From positions 1 through 34,281 of the forward strand of contig JBFEYJ010000009.1 of the NCBI GenBank assembly GCA_041562215.1: a DNA stretch of 34,281 bases, written 5' to 3'. Both the position numbers and the translations under genes were made by a program. How positions within the stretch are numbered: the stretch's first letter is position 1; every line of letters starts with the position of its first letter. The stretch is from JBFEYJ01 sp041562215. GTDB taxonomy: Bacteria > Pseudomonadota > Gammaproteobacteria > Thiohalomonadales > Thiohalomonadaceae. Under the pieces are notes generated by a model, which was not told where the DNA came from, did no database searches, and saw only the letters and a list, made by a program, of their open reading frames with translations. Below are positions 7,386 to 15,649 of this stretch, in pieces.

Positions 7386-8894
7386 TTAGCTCCCAGGCGT
7401 GACATGCCCCTGTGTGCGGGGACCACCCACTGCCGCAACTTCGGCGGGAGATCTTCGCCTGCCTGAAGGATTGGCGTAAGTATCATTGAGTCGTTGCACA
7501 AAGCGGTCGCTTTCCCCAAGAATCCTGTCCAGCTTACGGCGCGCTCGGCGGCCCCATCCGGCCGGAGACTGACTAAACAGGCTGTGCCAGATATCGGTGC
7601 TTCTGGTAAAGCCTCCCAGTACTCTTTGACGTTCGTAGGGATCCTGCACCTGTGAGACAAGCCACTTGCCGACGCCCCTGGAGGCCAATCTGCGCAGACG
7701 AAAGTGCAGATATATGACTGCACCCAACAGAACAGCCGATGTAGAAGATGCCACCACCGGACGTTGTGCAAAATCGAGCAGCCACGGGGCATCAGGCAAC
7801 AATCCCTCCCAACTTCCAAACTGCAAGGTAAGAAACAACGCCAGTAAACCCAGCAGACCGAATACCACACCATCCAGGATAAAAGTACGCCGTTGCCAAC
7901 GTAACAGCGCCTCGGTCAACAAAGGAACAATGCGCTTTTCTATACCCCGGGCGGTCTTCTCCAGGGTGCTGATAATCCGGTAAGCGCGTTCAAGCTCCAC
8001 CTGCTGGATACGCTCGTGAATCGCGAACAGATCGGCATCGCGCTTGGTCTCAAAACGGGTGCGTAAGCGTTCATCCTCAATGGGTACCGCCGCCTCTGGA
8101 TTGTAGATGGTATAGAACCGCCCGGCAGTCAGGCCCTTTTGCGCCAGCGCCCGCTGCCATGCGCCGAACACCTCTTCGGGGTTATCCTCGCGGGCCGCGG
8201 TGTCGATCTGGTTAAGCACATAGAGGAACTTGCTTGAGTCTATCCGGTCGATGCTCTTGCCCACCAGATGTTCGAGGGTATCCCGCATCGCACCCGGCTC
8301 TGGATGGCGTGCATCAAAGAAAACAATAACCAGATCCGACAAATTAATAATATGCTCAGTAATTCGCAGGGTCGAAGTTCTTTGTTCATCGGCATCAAAA
8401 CCGGGCGAATCAATGATTATCTTGCCACGAACCGACTCACTGGGGCAGGTTTTCAATTGCATGTAGGCATCGATACGCCGTCCCTCGCCACCGGCGACCT
8501 GGTCGATCTCTTCGCTGATCTTATAGAAGGGAAAACGCGGATCCGCATCCAGGGCAAAGCCTGGGAGCACATGCACGGCATCCTCGCTGGCGTGACAGAT
8601 CACGGTGAATTTATCATCGACGGCCTGATTACCGGTCGGCTGAAGCTTATAGTTCAGGTAGTGGTTAATAAACGTCGATTTACCCGCGGAAAAAGTGCCG
8701 AGAACTGAGATCAGCGGCCACCAAGGGATCTGCATCGCGTAGGACTGATCCCGATCCAGTAATCCCATACGATAGGCAACACGATCGAGTTCACGATAGC
8801 TGTGCACCGCCTCCACTAGCAGCGGATGCTCTTCACGCAGATGGTTTTCCAGATTCTGCAATCGCTGTGAAATTGCAGGTGCAGGTCCAAACAT
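7386..8894 (-). CDS. Dynamin-family GTPase with two C-terminal membrane segments
   Basis: The 502-residue protein has a full GTPase core. G1 is GTFSAGKST (66-74), the form typical of dynamin/EHD-like proteins. G3 is DSPGF (162-166) and G4 is NQID (228-231). A helical region precedes two hydrophobic segments, about 339-359 and 379-397, so it should be anchored in the inner membrane with the GTPase in the cytoplasm. A basic C-terminal tail (GRRARRKLDR, then SGRRRS) follows. An AAGGA ribosome site precedes the ATG. Bacterial relatives reshape or protect membranes, but no specific substrate can be read here. It lies 155 bp upstream of uvrY on the same strand, which is not the E. coli arrangement. 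Confidence 0.85.
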   Translation of the reverse strand: MFGPAPAISQRLQNLENHLREEHPLLVEAVHSYRELDRVAYRMGLLDRDQSYAMQIPWWPLISVLGTFSAGKSTFINHYLNYKLQPTGNQAVDDKFTVICHASEDAVHVLPGFALDADPRFPFYKISEEIDQVAGGEGRRIDAYMQLKTCPSESVRGKIIIDSPGFDADEQRTSTLRITEHIINLSDLVIVFFDARHPEPGAMRDTLEHLVGKSIDRIDSSKFLYVLNQIDTAAREDNPEEVFGAWQRALAQKGLTAGRFYTIYNPEAAVPIEDERLRTRFETKRDADLFAIHERIQQVELERAYRIISTLEKTARGIEKRIVPLLTEALLRWQRRTFILDGVVFGLLGLLALFLTLQFGSWEGLLPDAPWLLDFAQRPVVASSTSAVLLGAVIYLHFRLRRLASRGVGKWLVSQVQDPYERQRVLGGFTRSTDIWHSLFSQSPAGWGRRARRKLDRILGESDRFVQRLNDTYANPSGRRRSPAEVAAVGGPRTQGHVTPGS

Positions 8895-9127
8895 GATTAA
8901 TCCTTGGTATTACCCGCCACACAGGAAAATCCTGTTCATCGGGTTGTAAAGTCGACCTTCCGGCATAGCATACGGCATGGCGTGCCGTTCCCAGCCCCGT
9001 CATATTAGACAGAGGCGCGGAGCCAGGGATCGCATTCCTTAAATCAGCCTAACCTCCACTCCCGGTTATGTCAGGATGAAATTACAGCTATTCATCACGC
9101 CGGGCAGAGGCTGACGCAGGAGTAATT

Positions 9128-9940
9128 TCAAGGCTGCGGCAGCAATTCCCGGTAAAGCTTGTCCGCCTTATCCGGCGCAAGCCATGCGAGCACATTCAGC
9201 AGGTGCCAGGCCATCATTCGATGTGAGCTATTGTTGATCAGCGTGGCAGCTCGGTAGTAGGCCTCTGCAGCACCTTCACGGTCGCCACTGTTCAACAGAA
9301 CATTGCCCATCTCGCCATAAGCATCGAAATTGTCAGGCTGTTGTGCCACCAGCACACGATAATGCCCGATGGCGGTGGCAAACTCTCCCTTCCATGCAGC
9401 CAGGCGTGCCTGCTGCCAGGTCTGTCGGATCCACTCAGCCGTCACCTCGGATGGTACATTACTAGCGGCTGTGTCTGACTTTACTTCCACAGGGCCGTCA
9501 TGTGTGGCGCTGTTGAGTGACGCTGGAGGTGACTCCTCATCCCCAGCCGTGTTGCCCATACTTATCGGCTGCACTGCTGATCGTGATTCAGTAGCTCCTG
9601 CAACAGGTGTCTCGTTGCCAACTTGTTCCGGAGTGTTCGCCTGACCTGGCACACTGGGAAGCGTGTCTTCAGCTTGTCCTGGTTGTTCCGCTGAATCCGT
9701 TCCTGTCTCAGCAGTCACGGCCTGTCCCGTAGAGGATATCCGTTGGGACGCTTCAGTCACCTCGCCAGGCTGTTCATTACGCTGAAATTTCGCAATCACA
9801 TCGTCAACCTTTTTTACCAGGGCCGCAGTTTCCCCTGGTGGCTTGTCATCAAAGGTCGCCCCTCGATTTAGACCAAAAATAGCGGCAACTACAATGATCA
9901 GCAGCGTGATCGGTTGATAAAATCTTTTCAAAAATTGCAC
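9128..9940 (-). CDS. Membrane-anchored TPR-repeat protein
   Basis: A 270-residue protein starting at a GTG with a strong ribosome site (AGGAG, 7 nt upstream). Residues about 8-25 form one hydrophobic membrane anchor. Residues about 60-165 are low-complexity, rich in Ala, Glu, Gln, Thr and Pro, and look disordered. Residues about 168-265 contain tetratricopeptide-like helices (AAWKGEFATAIGHYRVLVAQ, then YGEMGNVLLNSGDREGAAEA). The layout resembles periplasmic scaffold proteins that hold partners through a C-terminal TPR domain. No partner is evident, and the gap to the GTPase gene downstream is 233 bp. The exact role is unknown. Confidence 0.75.
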   Translation of the reverse strand: MQFLKRFYQPITLLIIVVAAIFGLNRGATFDDKPPGETAALVKKVDDVIAKFQRNEQPGEVTEASQRISSTGQAVTAETGTDSAEQPGQAEDTLPSVPGQANTPEQVGNETPVAGATESRSAVQPISMGNTAGDEESPPASLNSATHDGPVEVKSDTAASNVPSEVTAEWIRQTWQQARLAAWKGEFATAIGHYRVLVAQQPDNFDAYGEMGNVLLNSGDREGAAEAYYRAATLINNSSHRMMAWHLLNVLAWLAPDKADKLYRELLPQP

Positions 9941-10629
9941 TATTTTTCTCCTGCAACGCGTATTTCGGGATAAATCAGCAGTTAAACCCGATGTTGCATA
10001 AATTATTGTAACTGGTGCATGCCGGAACGCTGCAAGTAGGGCTCAACGGACATTTAGCGATCGTGGTATAACAGCCTGAGAGTAAGCTCTGCAAAATGGA
10101 AGTACCTCACTATTTTTCTTTGTTGTCTCAAGTGATTCCCAACTCAATCCACTCATCTATGCAGAAGACCATGAGCACCTTCATGGCCTTATTTCATGGC
10201 GTTTCACAAAGGCCGGTACATCCGTCATTGGCAACCGTTCCGGGATCTCCCCCTGATAGTAGACATTGTGTTCATCCCCGGCAAGAAACGTCACACAAGC
10301 AAGCCCACATCATTACTGCATCTATCCTGTGGATACCCCGTTTAGAAGAGACAGAAAATCCTGTTTTTGACAGCACTATGATTTCACAGTGACTCGAAGG
10401 TAATCATCGAACTAACGCTTTTTCGGTTTATTTTCCCGGCATTTTTATACAAAGAACCATAGCAACAACAACCGGCTACGGCGCAACAAAGCGTCAATGG
10501 GGGCTCGAGATATCGGTAGTCGTGGTAATGCAAAAGCGGGATCACGCCTGAGAGCTGTCTTGTACGCGGATGATGGCGGAAATTACCACGCAAGCAGTTG
10601 ATGAAGAAAGGGGAACGGAGATGACAGAA
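9941..10629. other. Gene-free stretch of about 690 bp
   Basis: It lies between the TPR gene start and tRNA-Ser. The longest plus-strand frame (98 codons, 10096-10392) has no ribosome site, and its composition is unlike the neighbours, so I do not call it. I see no convincing terminator for tRNA-Ser in the 240 bp downstream of it. Confidence 0.55.
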
Positions 10630-10719
10630 TGGCGGAGGGTCAGGGATTCGAACCCTGGATGGGCTCTCACCCATGCCGGTTTTCAAGACCGGTGCTTTCA
10701 ACCGCTCAGCCAACCCTCC
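10630..10719 (-). tRNA. serT: tRNA-Ser(UGA)
   Basis: A 90-nt minus-strand class II tRNA with encoded CCA. The acceptor is GGAGGGT/ACCCTCC and the anticodon loop CTTGAAA gives UGA. The variable arm is long and the T-arm is AGGGTTCGAATCCCT. Adjacency to yccA is shared with E. coli serT. Confidence 0.97.
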
Positions 10720-10735
10720 GAAAGCAGTGGTGCGC

Positions 10736-10764
10736 ATATTAACGGAATTGTTTCGCCTTTTCCA
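10736..10764 (-). promoter_or_regulatory. Sigma70-type promoter for tRNA-Ser
   Basis: On the minus strand TGGAAA (10759-10764), a 17-nt spacer and TAATAT (10736-10741) are followed by a GCGC-rich discriminator. The predicted start is about 10 nt before the tRNA 5' end. Confidence 0.55.
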
Positions 10765-10797
10765 GCTTGAAATTCATAAGTCTCACAGTATGCTATT

Positions 10798-10826
10798 TTG
10801 AAACTTTATGTCATAGTTAGTGTACT
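10798..10826 (+). promoter_or_regulatory. Probable sigma70-type promoter for yccA
   Basis: TTGAAA (10798-10803), a 17-nt spacer and TGTACT (10821-10826) would start transcription about 30 nt before the yccA ATG. Confidence 0.4.
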
Positions 10827-10863
10827 AACCTTTCGCTAACCGCGAATAATCAAAGGAGTTTGC

Positions 10864-11532
10864 ATGAACACCCATGAAACGGTAGTCCGTTCCAGCGAGG
10901 CTGCACTGGCCACCAACAAGCTGATACGCAATACCTATACCCTGCTTTCCATGACACTGCTGTTCAGCGCACTGACCGCAACCGTGTCCGTGTTCCTGAA
11001 CCTGGGCCCGATGACCAATCTGCTCACCCTTGGCGGCGCCATGGTATTGATCTGGTTCGTCTTGCCGAGAACGGCCAACTCTGCCGCCGGCCTGGGTGTT
11101 GTCTTCGCCATCACCGGCCTACTGGGGCTGGGACTTGGTCCGATACTCAACCATTACCTGGCGATGTCAAACGGCCCACAGCTGGTCGGTATGGCCATGG
11201 GTGGCACCGGGGTGATCTTCCTCACTCTCTCCGGCTATGCCCTGACCACCCGCAAGAACTTCAGTTTCATGGGCGGTTTCCTGATCACCGGCTTTGTGGT
11301 TGCCTTGGTGGCGATGATTGCCAACATCTTCCTACAAATCCCTGCACTGTCTCTGGGTATTTCCGCGGTTATTATCATGCTGATGAGTGGTTTTATCCTC
11401 TACCACACCAGCCAGATGATTCATGAACCTCATGGTAATTACCTGATGATGACTGTTGCTCTTTACCTGAACATCCTGAACATCTTTACCTCCCTACTGC
11501 ACCTTCTCGGGGCACTCGGTGGTGACGACTAA
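10864..11532 (+). CDS. yccA: Bax inhibitor-1 family membrane protein, FtsH modulator
   Basis: The 222-residue protein has about seven hydrophobic segments spread over its whole length and the BI-1 family layout. In E. coli, YccA is a substrate and brake of the membrane protease FtsH and protects SecY when translocons jam. The ATG has a near-perfect ribosome site (AAGGAG, 5 nt spacing). Family features visible include LNLGPMTNLLTLGG in the second helix and the acidic C-terminus GGDD. The neighbouring tRNA-Ser(UGA) is also next to yccA in E. coli, which favours YccA over the YbhL and YbhM paralogues. A terminator follows 26 nt after the stop, so the gene is monocistronic. Confidence 0.9.
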   Translation: MNTHETVVRSSEAALATNKLIRNTYTLLSMTLLFSALTATVSVFLNLGPMTNLLTLGGAMVLIWFVLPRTANSAAGLGVVFAITGLLGLGLGPILNHYLAMSNGPQLVGMAMGGTGVIFLTLSGYALTTRKNFSFMGGFLITGFVVALVAMIANIFLQIPALSLGISAVIIMLMSGFILYHTSQMIHEPHGNYLMMTVALYLNILNIFTSLLHLLGALGGDD

Positions 11533-11557
11533 CAGCGCCTGCTAACAAGCGCTACTC

Positions 11558-11585
11558 AGCCCCGCCTCCGTGCGGGGCTTTTTTG
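11558..11585 (+). terminator. Rho-independent terminator of yccA
   Basis: The 8-bp stem AGCCCCGC / GCGGGGCT has a 6-nt loop and ends in seven T on the plus strand. Confidence 0.9.
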
Positions 11586-11679
11586 TACCGGATAAGGATG
11601 GGCGGGTGGCGGATAACGTGCTCCTTGCGTTTTCGCACTAAGGGCACCTGTCCCGCCTATGCTGTAGAACCTGGACGAG

Positions 11680-11754
11680 ATGGAGCAATACATGTTCATG
11701 GATGAAGAGGAGAGGTTTTTGATGGGATTCATCCCACCCTATGAGCGGAGATAA
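11680..11754 (+). CDS. Possible 24-residue peptide upstream of a small membrane protein
   Basis: The frame MEQYMFMDEEER...PPYERR starts at an ATG preceded by GGACGAG and ends at a TAA five nt before the next gene. Its last codons contain CGGAGA, which can serve as the ribosome site of that gene, so it could be a coupled leader peptide. It is too short for composition to decide. An in-frame ATG at 11692 is an alternative start. Confidence 0.35.
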   Translation: MEQYMFMDEEERFLMGFIPPYERR

Positions 11755-11759
11755 CTGAG

Positions 11760-11942
11760 ATGGATATGTGGATGAAAATCGCCTCGGCAATGTTGCTGGG
11801 CGCAATGCTACTCATCCTCTGGCCACGGGCCAAAATGATGCTCAAAGAGAGCCCCAAGGGCAGTGCCGATGACTGGAAGGGCGCACTTATTCCGCTGTTG
11901 CTGGTCGCCGGATTTATTATCCTGCTGATTATGGCGGTTTAA
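11760..11942 (+). CDS. Small two-helix membrane protein
   Basis: This 60-residue protein has two hydrophobic segments, about residues 5-22 (IASAMLLGAMLLILWP) and 43-60 (ALIPLLLVAGFIILLIMAV). A short hydrophilic loop with KESPKGSADDWKG joins them. A GGAGA ribosome site lies 9 nt before the ATG, inside the end of the 24-residue frame. I do not recognise a characterised family. The compact hairpin topology resembles small inner-membrane regulators of larger complexes, but that is inference. It is monocistronic apart from the putative leader peptide. Confidence 0.6.
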   Translation: MDMWMKIASAMLLGAMLLILWPRAKMMLKESPKGSADDWKGALIPLLLVAGFIILLIMAV

Positions 11943-11981
11943 CAACGACCACAAAAAACGCGGAAGCTATCGCTACCCTCT

Positions 11982-12040
11982 CCCCATATCCAAATGCCCT
12001 TGTTCACTTGGAGGCAGGCATAGCTCGCTTGAATATGGGG
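11982..12040 (+). other. Nested inverted repeat after the small membrane protein gene
   Basis: CCCCATATCCAA (11982-11993) pairs with TTGAATATGGGG (12029-12040), 11 of 12 positions. An inner ATGCC/GGCAT pair (11994-11998, 12017-12021) lies inside. Only TTT follows, so terminator activity is uncertain. Confidence 0.4.
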
Positions 12041-12117
12041 TTTCAGTTAATCCTGCCTGGACATTCTCCGTGGCCATTTTTCTTTTTACCGGATTTGCGT
12101 CTTCGTAGTGGGAAGCA

Positions 12118-13161
12118 TTATTGGACTGGTGAGGAGGTGTAGTCCTTACGCCGTCTCTCCATCTGATACTTCCTTACTGCCCGGTTGTGCTCCTCCAACG
12201 TAGCAGAGAAGTAATGGCTGCCATCTCCCCTGGCCACAAAATAGAGCTTGTCACTGTCATCAGGATGCAACGCGGCGTAGATCGCATCAGCGCCGGGCAT
12301 TGAGATGGGTGTGGGTGGCAGACCGCGACGAGTGTAAGTGTTATAAGGTGTGTCGTTGAGTAAGTCACGGCGACGCAGGTTACCATCGTAATCCAACCCC
12401 ATGCCATAAATCACGGTAGGATCAGTCTGCAGCAGCATCCCTTTTTTCATCCGGCGTATGAAGACACCGGCGATTGCCGGACGCTCACTCACCTGGCCGG
12501 TCTCCTTTTCGACAACCGAGGCCAGGGTCAACGCCTCATAGGGTGTTTTCAGAGGTAGTCCCTCAGCCCTGCGCTGCCACTCCTGATCGAGGCGTTCCTG
12601 CATCGCCCGATAGGCCCTGCGCAGAAACTCCACATCACTCAGTCCTCGCGGGAAGTGATAGGTTTCAGGCAAAAAACGCCCTTCGGGGTGCTCGTCAGTA
12701 TGACCGAGCCTTGCCATGATGGATTGTTCATCCTGCCCGGAAAGCGTGTGGCTGAGGAAAGGATTAGCGTCCAGTTGCCCCATCAACTCACGAAAGTTAG
12801 TCCCTTCCACGATGGTGATGCTGTATTGAAGTACCTTACCCTCTACCATCTGCTGTAACAGATGCGACGGCGTCATCGAGGCGCCTACCCGATACTCACC
12901 GGCCTGGATTCGACCGGCTTTGCCTTCCAGCCTCGCCATCCAGACAAACAGGCGATAATTGTCGATTAGCTGCTGCTGTTGCAGGCTGCGGGCAACGGCA
13001 CTTACACTCATTCCCGGTGAGACGGTAACCGTCTGATTCCCTTCAGTGATCGCCATGGGGTTGTTGCGAAAGGAAAGATACTCCATCCACACCCAGCCCA
13101 GTGCCAGGCCGGCGGCAAGGATGAGTGCCCCGACGAATTTTAACAAGTGCTTGCGCATCAC
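12118..13161 (-). CDS. mltG: Endolytic murein transglycosylase MltG
   Basis: MltG cuts nascent peptidoglycan strands at the inner membrane and helps set glycan chain length. The 347-residue protein has an N-terminal membrane anchor (about 8-26) and a LysM-like subdomain (about 40-110). The YceG catalytic domain follows, with catalytic Glu218 in ASVVEKETG and conserved LQTDPTVIYG, NTYTRRGLPPTPIS and YFVARGDGSHYFS. Two starts are possible: GTG at 13161, a four-base overlap with pabC, or the next codon, ATG at 13158. Either way the two genes are translationally coupled. The E. coli partners tmk and holB do not follow on this strand. Confidence 0.95.
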   Translation of the reverse strand: MMRKHLLKFVGALILAAGLALGWVWMEYLSFRNNPMAITEGNQTVTVSPGMSVSAVARSLQQQQLIDNYRLFVWMARLEGKAGRIQAGEYRVGASMTPSHLLQQMVEGKVLQYSITIVEGTNFRELMGQLDANPFLSHTLSGQDEQSIMARLGHTDEHPEGRFLPETYHFPRGLSDVEFLRRAYRAMQERLDQEWQRRAEGLPLKTPYEALTLASVVEKETGQVSERPAIAGVFIRRMKKGMLLQTDPTVIYGMGLDYDGNLRRRDLLNDTPYNTYTRRGLPPTPISMPGADAIYAALHPDDSDKLYFVARGDGSHYFSATLEEHNRAVRKYQMERRRKDYTSSPVQ

Positions 13162-13970
13162 TTCTGCTCCATCATTAAGTTCAAGGCACTGATGAGTCGT
13201 TGAGTAATGGGCGCCTCACCATATCGGGCTTCACCCAGACATGATACCGGCCAGATCCCGATAACACTGTTGGTAACAAAGAGCTCATCCATCCCTTCCA
13301 GCTCGGCAGCTCGCAACTGCACAATTTCACAGGTAATCCCCAGCTTATGTGCCAGGAGCAACACCTGATGCCGCATAACACCCGCTACGCCACAGCGTGT
13401 CAGGTCCGGTGTCAACAGCACGCCATTGCGTACCGCAAACAGATTACTCATGGTGCCTTCAATGACGTTGCCGTCGAGATCGAGCATCAAACCTTCATGT
13501 ACCAAGTCATCACCCCATTCAGCTCGCGCCATCACCTGTTCGAGTCGATTAAGGTGTTTGATCCCGGCAAGCCTCGGATTACATGACAGCGGAGTCAGGC
13601 ATTGGCGTAACGTTATCCCCTCTTGAGGGACCACATAATCGGGCCAGGGATAGTGCATAACAAGACGCTGCGGTTCCGGTGAGGCGGGAGGGCGATATCC
13701 CCGACCACCACTGCCGCGAGTAATAATGATTTTGATCACGGCGCGCTCGCAACCGTCAGCGACCTGGGTGGTCTCTGCCTTCAGGCATGCCACATCAGGT
13801 AGTGGAATTACCAAACGCGAACAGCCATCAAGCAGGCGTTCCATATGCGCTGTCCAGAACTGGGGTTTACCGTTGTTGATTGCCAGGGTTTCGAAAACAC
13901 CATCACCATAGTGCAGCCCACGATCGCTGGCCGGGATGAGGTCTTGCGGTTTACCGTTGAGGAGGATCAC
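13158..13970 (-). CDS. pabC: Aminodeoxychorismate lyase
   Basis: PabC is a PLP-dependent class IV enzyme. It removes pyruvate from 4-amino-4-deoxychorismate to give p-aminobenzoate for folate. The 270 residues begin with GTG. K138 in GIKHLNRLEQV is the Schiff-base lysine. DRGLHYGDGVFET near the N-terminus, EGTMSNLF and the VTNSVIGIWPV region are class IV hallmarks. An AGGA site precedes the start by about 10 nt. Branched-chain aminotransferase and D-amino acid aminotransferase share the fold, but the fabF-pabC-mltG position decides the assignment. The gene lies 109 bp after fabF. Confidence 0.93.
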   Translation of the reverse strand: MILLNGKPQDLIPASDRGLHYGDGVFETLAINNGKPQFWTAHMERLLDGCSRLVIPLPDVACLKAETTQVADGCERAVIKIIITRGSGGRGYRPPASPEPQRLVMHYPWPDYVVPQEGITLRQCLTPLSCNPRLAGIKHLNRLEQVMARAEWGDDLVHEGLMLDLDGNVIEGTMSNLFAVRNGVLLTPDLTRCGVAGVMRHQVLLLAHKLGITCEIVQLRAAELEGMDELFVTNSVIGIWPVSCLGEARYGEAPITQRLISALNLMMEQK

Positions 13971-14079
13971 GCGCCGTTTGTCCTGACAGAATTACGCTGG
14001 TTCTATGACGAAGTCCAACTATACCCTTGCCGACGCAGCAAAGGCGTGACCGGGAGCAGACTCCCGGTCACAGCAGGTG

Positions 14080-15321
14080 TCACTTAAGTTTGGCCAACAC
14101 CAGTGTGGCATTGGTACCGCCGAAACCGAAGGAATTGGAAAGGGCGTAGTTGATCTCCATCTGACGCGCAGTACCTGGTACGTAATCCAGATCGCACTCC
14201 GGGTCCTGATTGAAGATGTTAATAGTCGGTGGGGCCACCTGATCGTGAATAGCCAGGGCAGTGAAAATCGCCTCGACGCCGCCGGCTGCACCCAGCAGGT
14301 GACCGGTCATGGACTTGGTAGAGCTCATTGCGATCTTGTAGGCTTTATCACCAAACGTACCCTTGGCAGCCTCAGTTTCAGCCTTGTCGCCGGCGGGGGT
14401 AGAGGTGCCATGGGCGTTGATGTAATTGATCTGCTCAGGATTGATGCTCGCATTGCGCATGGCATTGTTCATGCAGCGCATGGCGCCTTCACCACCAGCG
14501 GCGGGCAGAGTCATGTGGTAGGCGTCACCACTCATGCCGTAACCAATCACCTCAGCGTAGATCTTTGCACCACGGGCCTTGGCATGTTCGTACTCCTCCA
14601 GCACCACCACGCCGGCGCCGTCGCTGAGGACGAACCCATCACGGTCCTTATCCCAGGGGCGGCTGGCGGCCTCCGGGTCATCATTGCGAGTGGAGAGCGC
14701 GCGGGCAGAACCGAACCCACCCAGTCCGCAGGGTGAAGTTGCCATTTCAGCCCCCCCGGCAACCATCACATCCGCATCACCATACTCAATGAGACGCGCA
14801 GCATCACCGATGCTGTGAGTACCGGTCGCACAGGCGGTTACCAGTGCAATATTAGGCCCCTTCAAGCCGTACATGATGGAGACATGACCCGAGATCATGT
14901 TGATGATGTTGCTGGGTACGAAAAAGGGAGAAATTTTTCGTGGACCGCCACTTCTGTAAGCCTCGTGTCCTTTTTCAATCCCTGGTAAGCCACCGATACC
15001 AGAGCCTACGGCAACACCGATTCGCTCGGCATTGGCCTCGGTCACTTCAAGGCCGGAATCCTTGATCGCTTCTATAGAAGCGGCAATTCCGTAGTGAATG
15101 AAGGGATCCATTTTCTTGGCTTCTTTCGGTGACAGGTAATTGCTGACATCGAAATTTTTTACTGAACCGCCGAAGGTGGTGGAAAAACCGGAGGTATCGA
15201 AATGGGTGATGGGAGCGATGCCGCTCTTACCAGCCAAGATGTTTTCCCAGGATTCCTTCACACTGAGACCGACGGGGGAAACCATACCCATGCCGGTGAT
15301 AACAATACGACGTTTTGCCAA
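14080..15321 (-). CDS. fabF: Beta-ketoacyl-ACP synthase II
   Basis: FabF condenses malonyl-ACP with acyl-ACP in fatty acid elongation and lengthens palmitoleoyl to cis-vaccenoyl chains. The 413-residue length is typical. The thiolase-fold triad is complete: C164 in TACATGTHS, H304 in NAHGTSTP and H341 in MTGHLLGAAG. The start is a TTG with a GAGGG ribosome site 7 nt upstream, and family alignment (MAKRRIVITGMG) supports it. It is separated from acpP by a strong hairpin that should lower its expression relative to ACP. Confidence 0.97.
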   Translation of the reverse strand: MAKRRIVITGMGMVSPVGLSVKESWENILAGKSGIAPITHFDTSGFSTTFGGSVKNFDVSNYLSPKEAKKMDPFIHYGIAASIEAIKDSGLEVTEANAERIGVAVGSGIGGLPGIEKGHEAYRSGGPRKISPFFVPSNIINMISGHVSIMYGLKGPNIALVTACATGTHSIGDAARLIEYGDADVMVAGGAEMATSPCGLGGFGSARALSTRNDDPEAASRPWDKDRDGFVLSDGAGVVVLEEYEHAKARGAKIYAEVIGYGMSGDAYHMTLPAAGGEGAMRCMNNAMRNASINPEQINYINAHGTSTPAGDKAETEAAKGTFGDKAYKIAMSSTKSMTGHLLGAAGGVEAIFTALAIHDQVAPPTINIFNQDPECDLDYVPGTARQMEINYALSNSFGFGGTNATLVLAKLK

Positions 15322-15363
15322 GGGAGAGCCCTCTTTCTTCCTTTAGTAACTTAATAAACTAAA

Positions 15364-15395
15364 GGGCCGCGGCCACGTAAACGTGGTCGCGGCCC
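15364..15395 (-). terminator. Hairpin between acpP and fabF, probable attenuator
   Basis: A 14-bp GC-rich stem (15364-15377 with 15382-15395, one G-U) has a TAAA loop and is followed on the minus strand by TTTAGTTTATT. It could end most transcripts after acpP or protect the acpP mRNA 3' end. A second small AT hairpin, CGATA/TATCG, lies at 15399-15411. Confidence 0.7.
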
Positions 15396-15412
15396 CGTCG
15401 ATAAAATATCGA

Positions 15413-15649
15413 TCAGCCCTGATGAGCATTGACGAAGTCAATGGCCTGCTGGACAGTGGTGATCTTTTCAGCTTCCTCATCGGGGATCTCGGTTTCGAAC
15501 TCTTCTTCAAGAGCCATTACCAGTTCCACGGTGTCGAGGGAATCGGCGCCAAGATCATCGACGAAGGAAGCGGCATTGGTGACCTCTTCTTCCTTAACAC
15601 CAAGTTGTTCGATAACAATCTTCTTGACGCGCTCTTCAACACTGCTCAT
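15413..15649 (-). CDS. acpP: Acyl carrier protein
   Basis: ACP carries growing acyl chains on a phosphopantetheine arm for fatty acid synthesis. The 78-residue acidic protein matches the family size. S37 in GADSLDTVE is the attachment site for holo-ACP synthase. I chose the ATG at 15649 (MSSVEERVKK), which aligns with known ACPs and has GGAGG upstream. The longer frame from 15718 adds a non-homologous extension. The 147-nt gap from fabG holds a TACAAT box at 15700-15705, which suggests an internal promoter, although its -35 is poor. Confidence 0.98.
   Translation of the reverse strand: MSSVEERVKKIVIEQLGVKEEEVTNAASFVDDLGADSLDTVELVMALEEEFETEIPDEEAEKITTVQQAIDFVNAHQG

Noticed and set aside
7265..7873. 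202-codon minus-strand frame overlapping the GTPase 3' end
   Set aside because: It is a shifted frame of the same strand, rich in Cys and Trp, with no ribosome site; the GTPase frame explains the region.
9077..9130. Inverted repeat TGAAATTAC / GTAATTTCA around the TPR gene stop
   Set aside because: Nine-base AT-rich arms 36 nt apart are likely by chance, and one arm overlaps the coding end.
10096..10392. 98-codon plus-strand frame
   Set aside because: No ribosome site, non-coding-like composition and no recognisable domain.
14077..14736. 219-codon plus-strand frame opposite fabF
   Set aside because: Antisense shadow of the fabF coding sequence.
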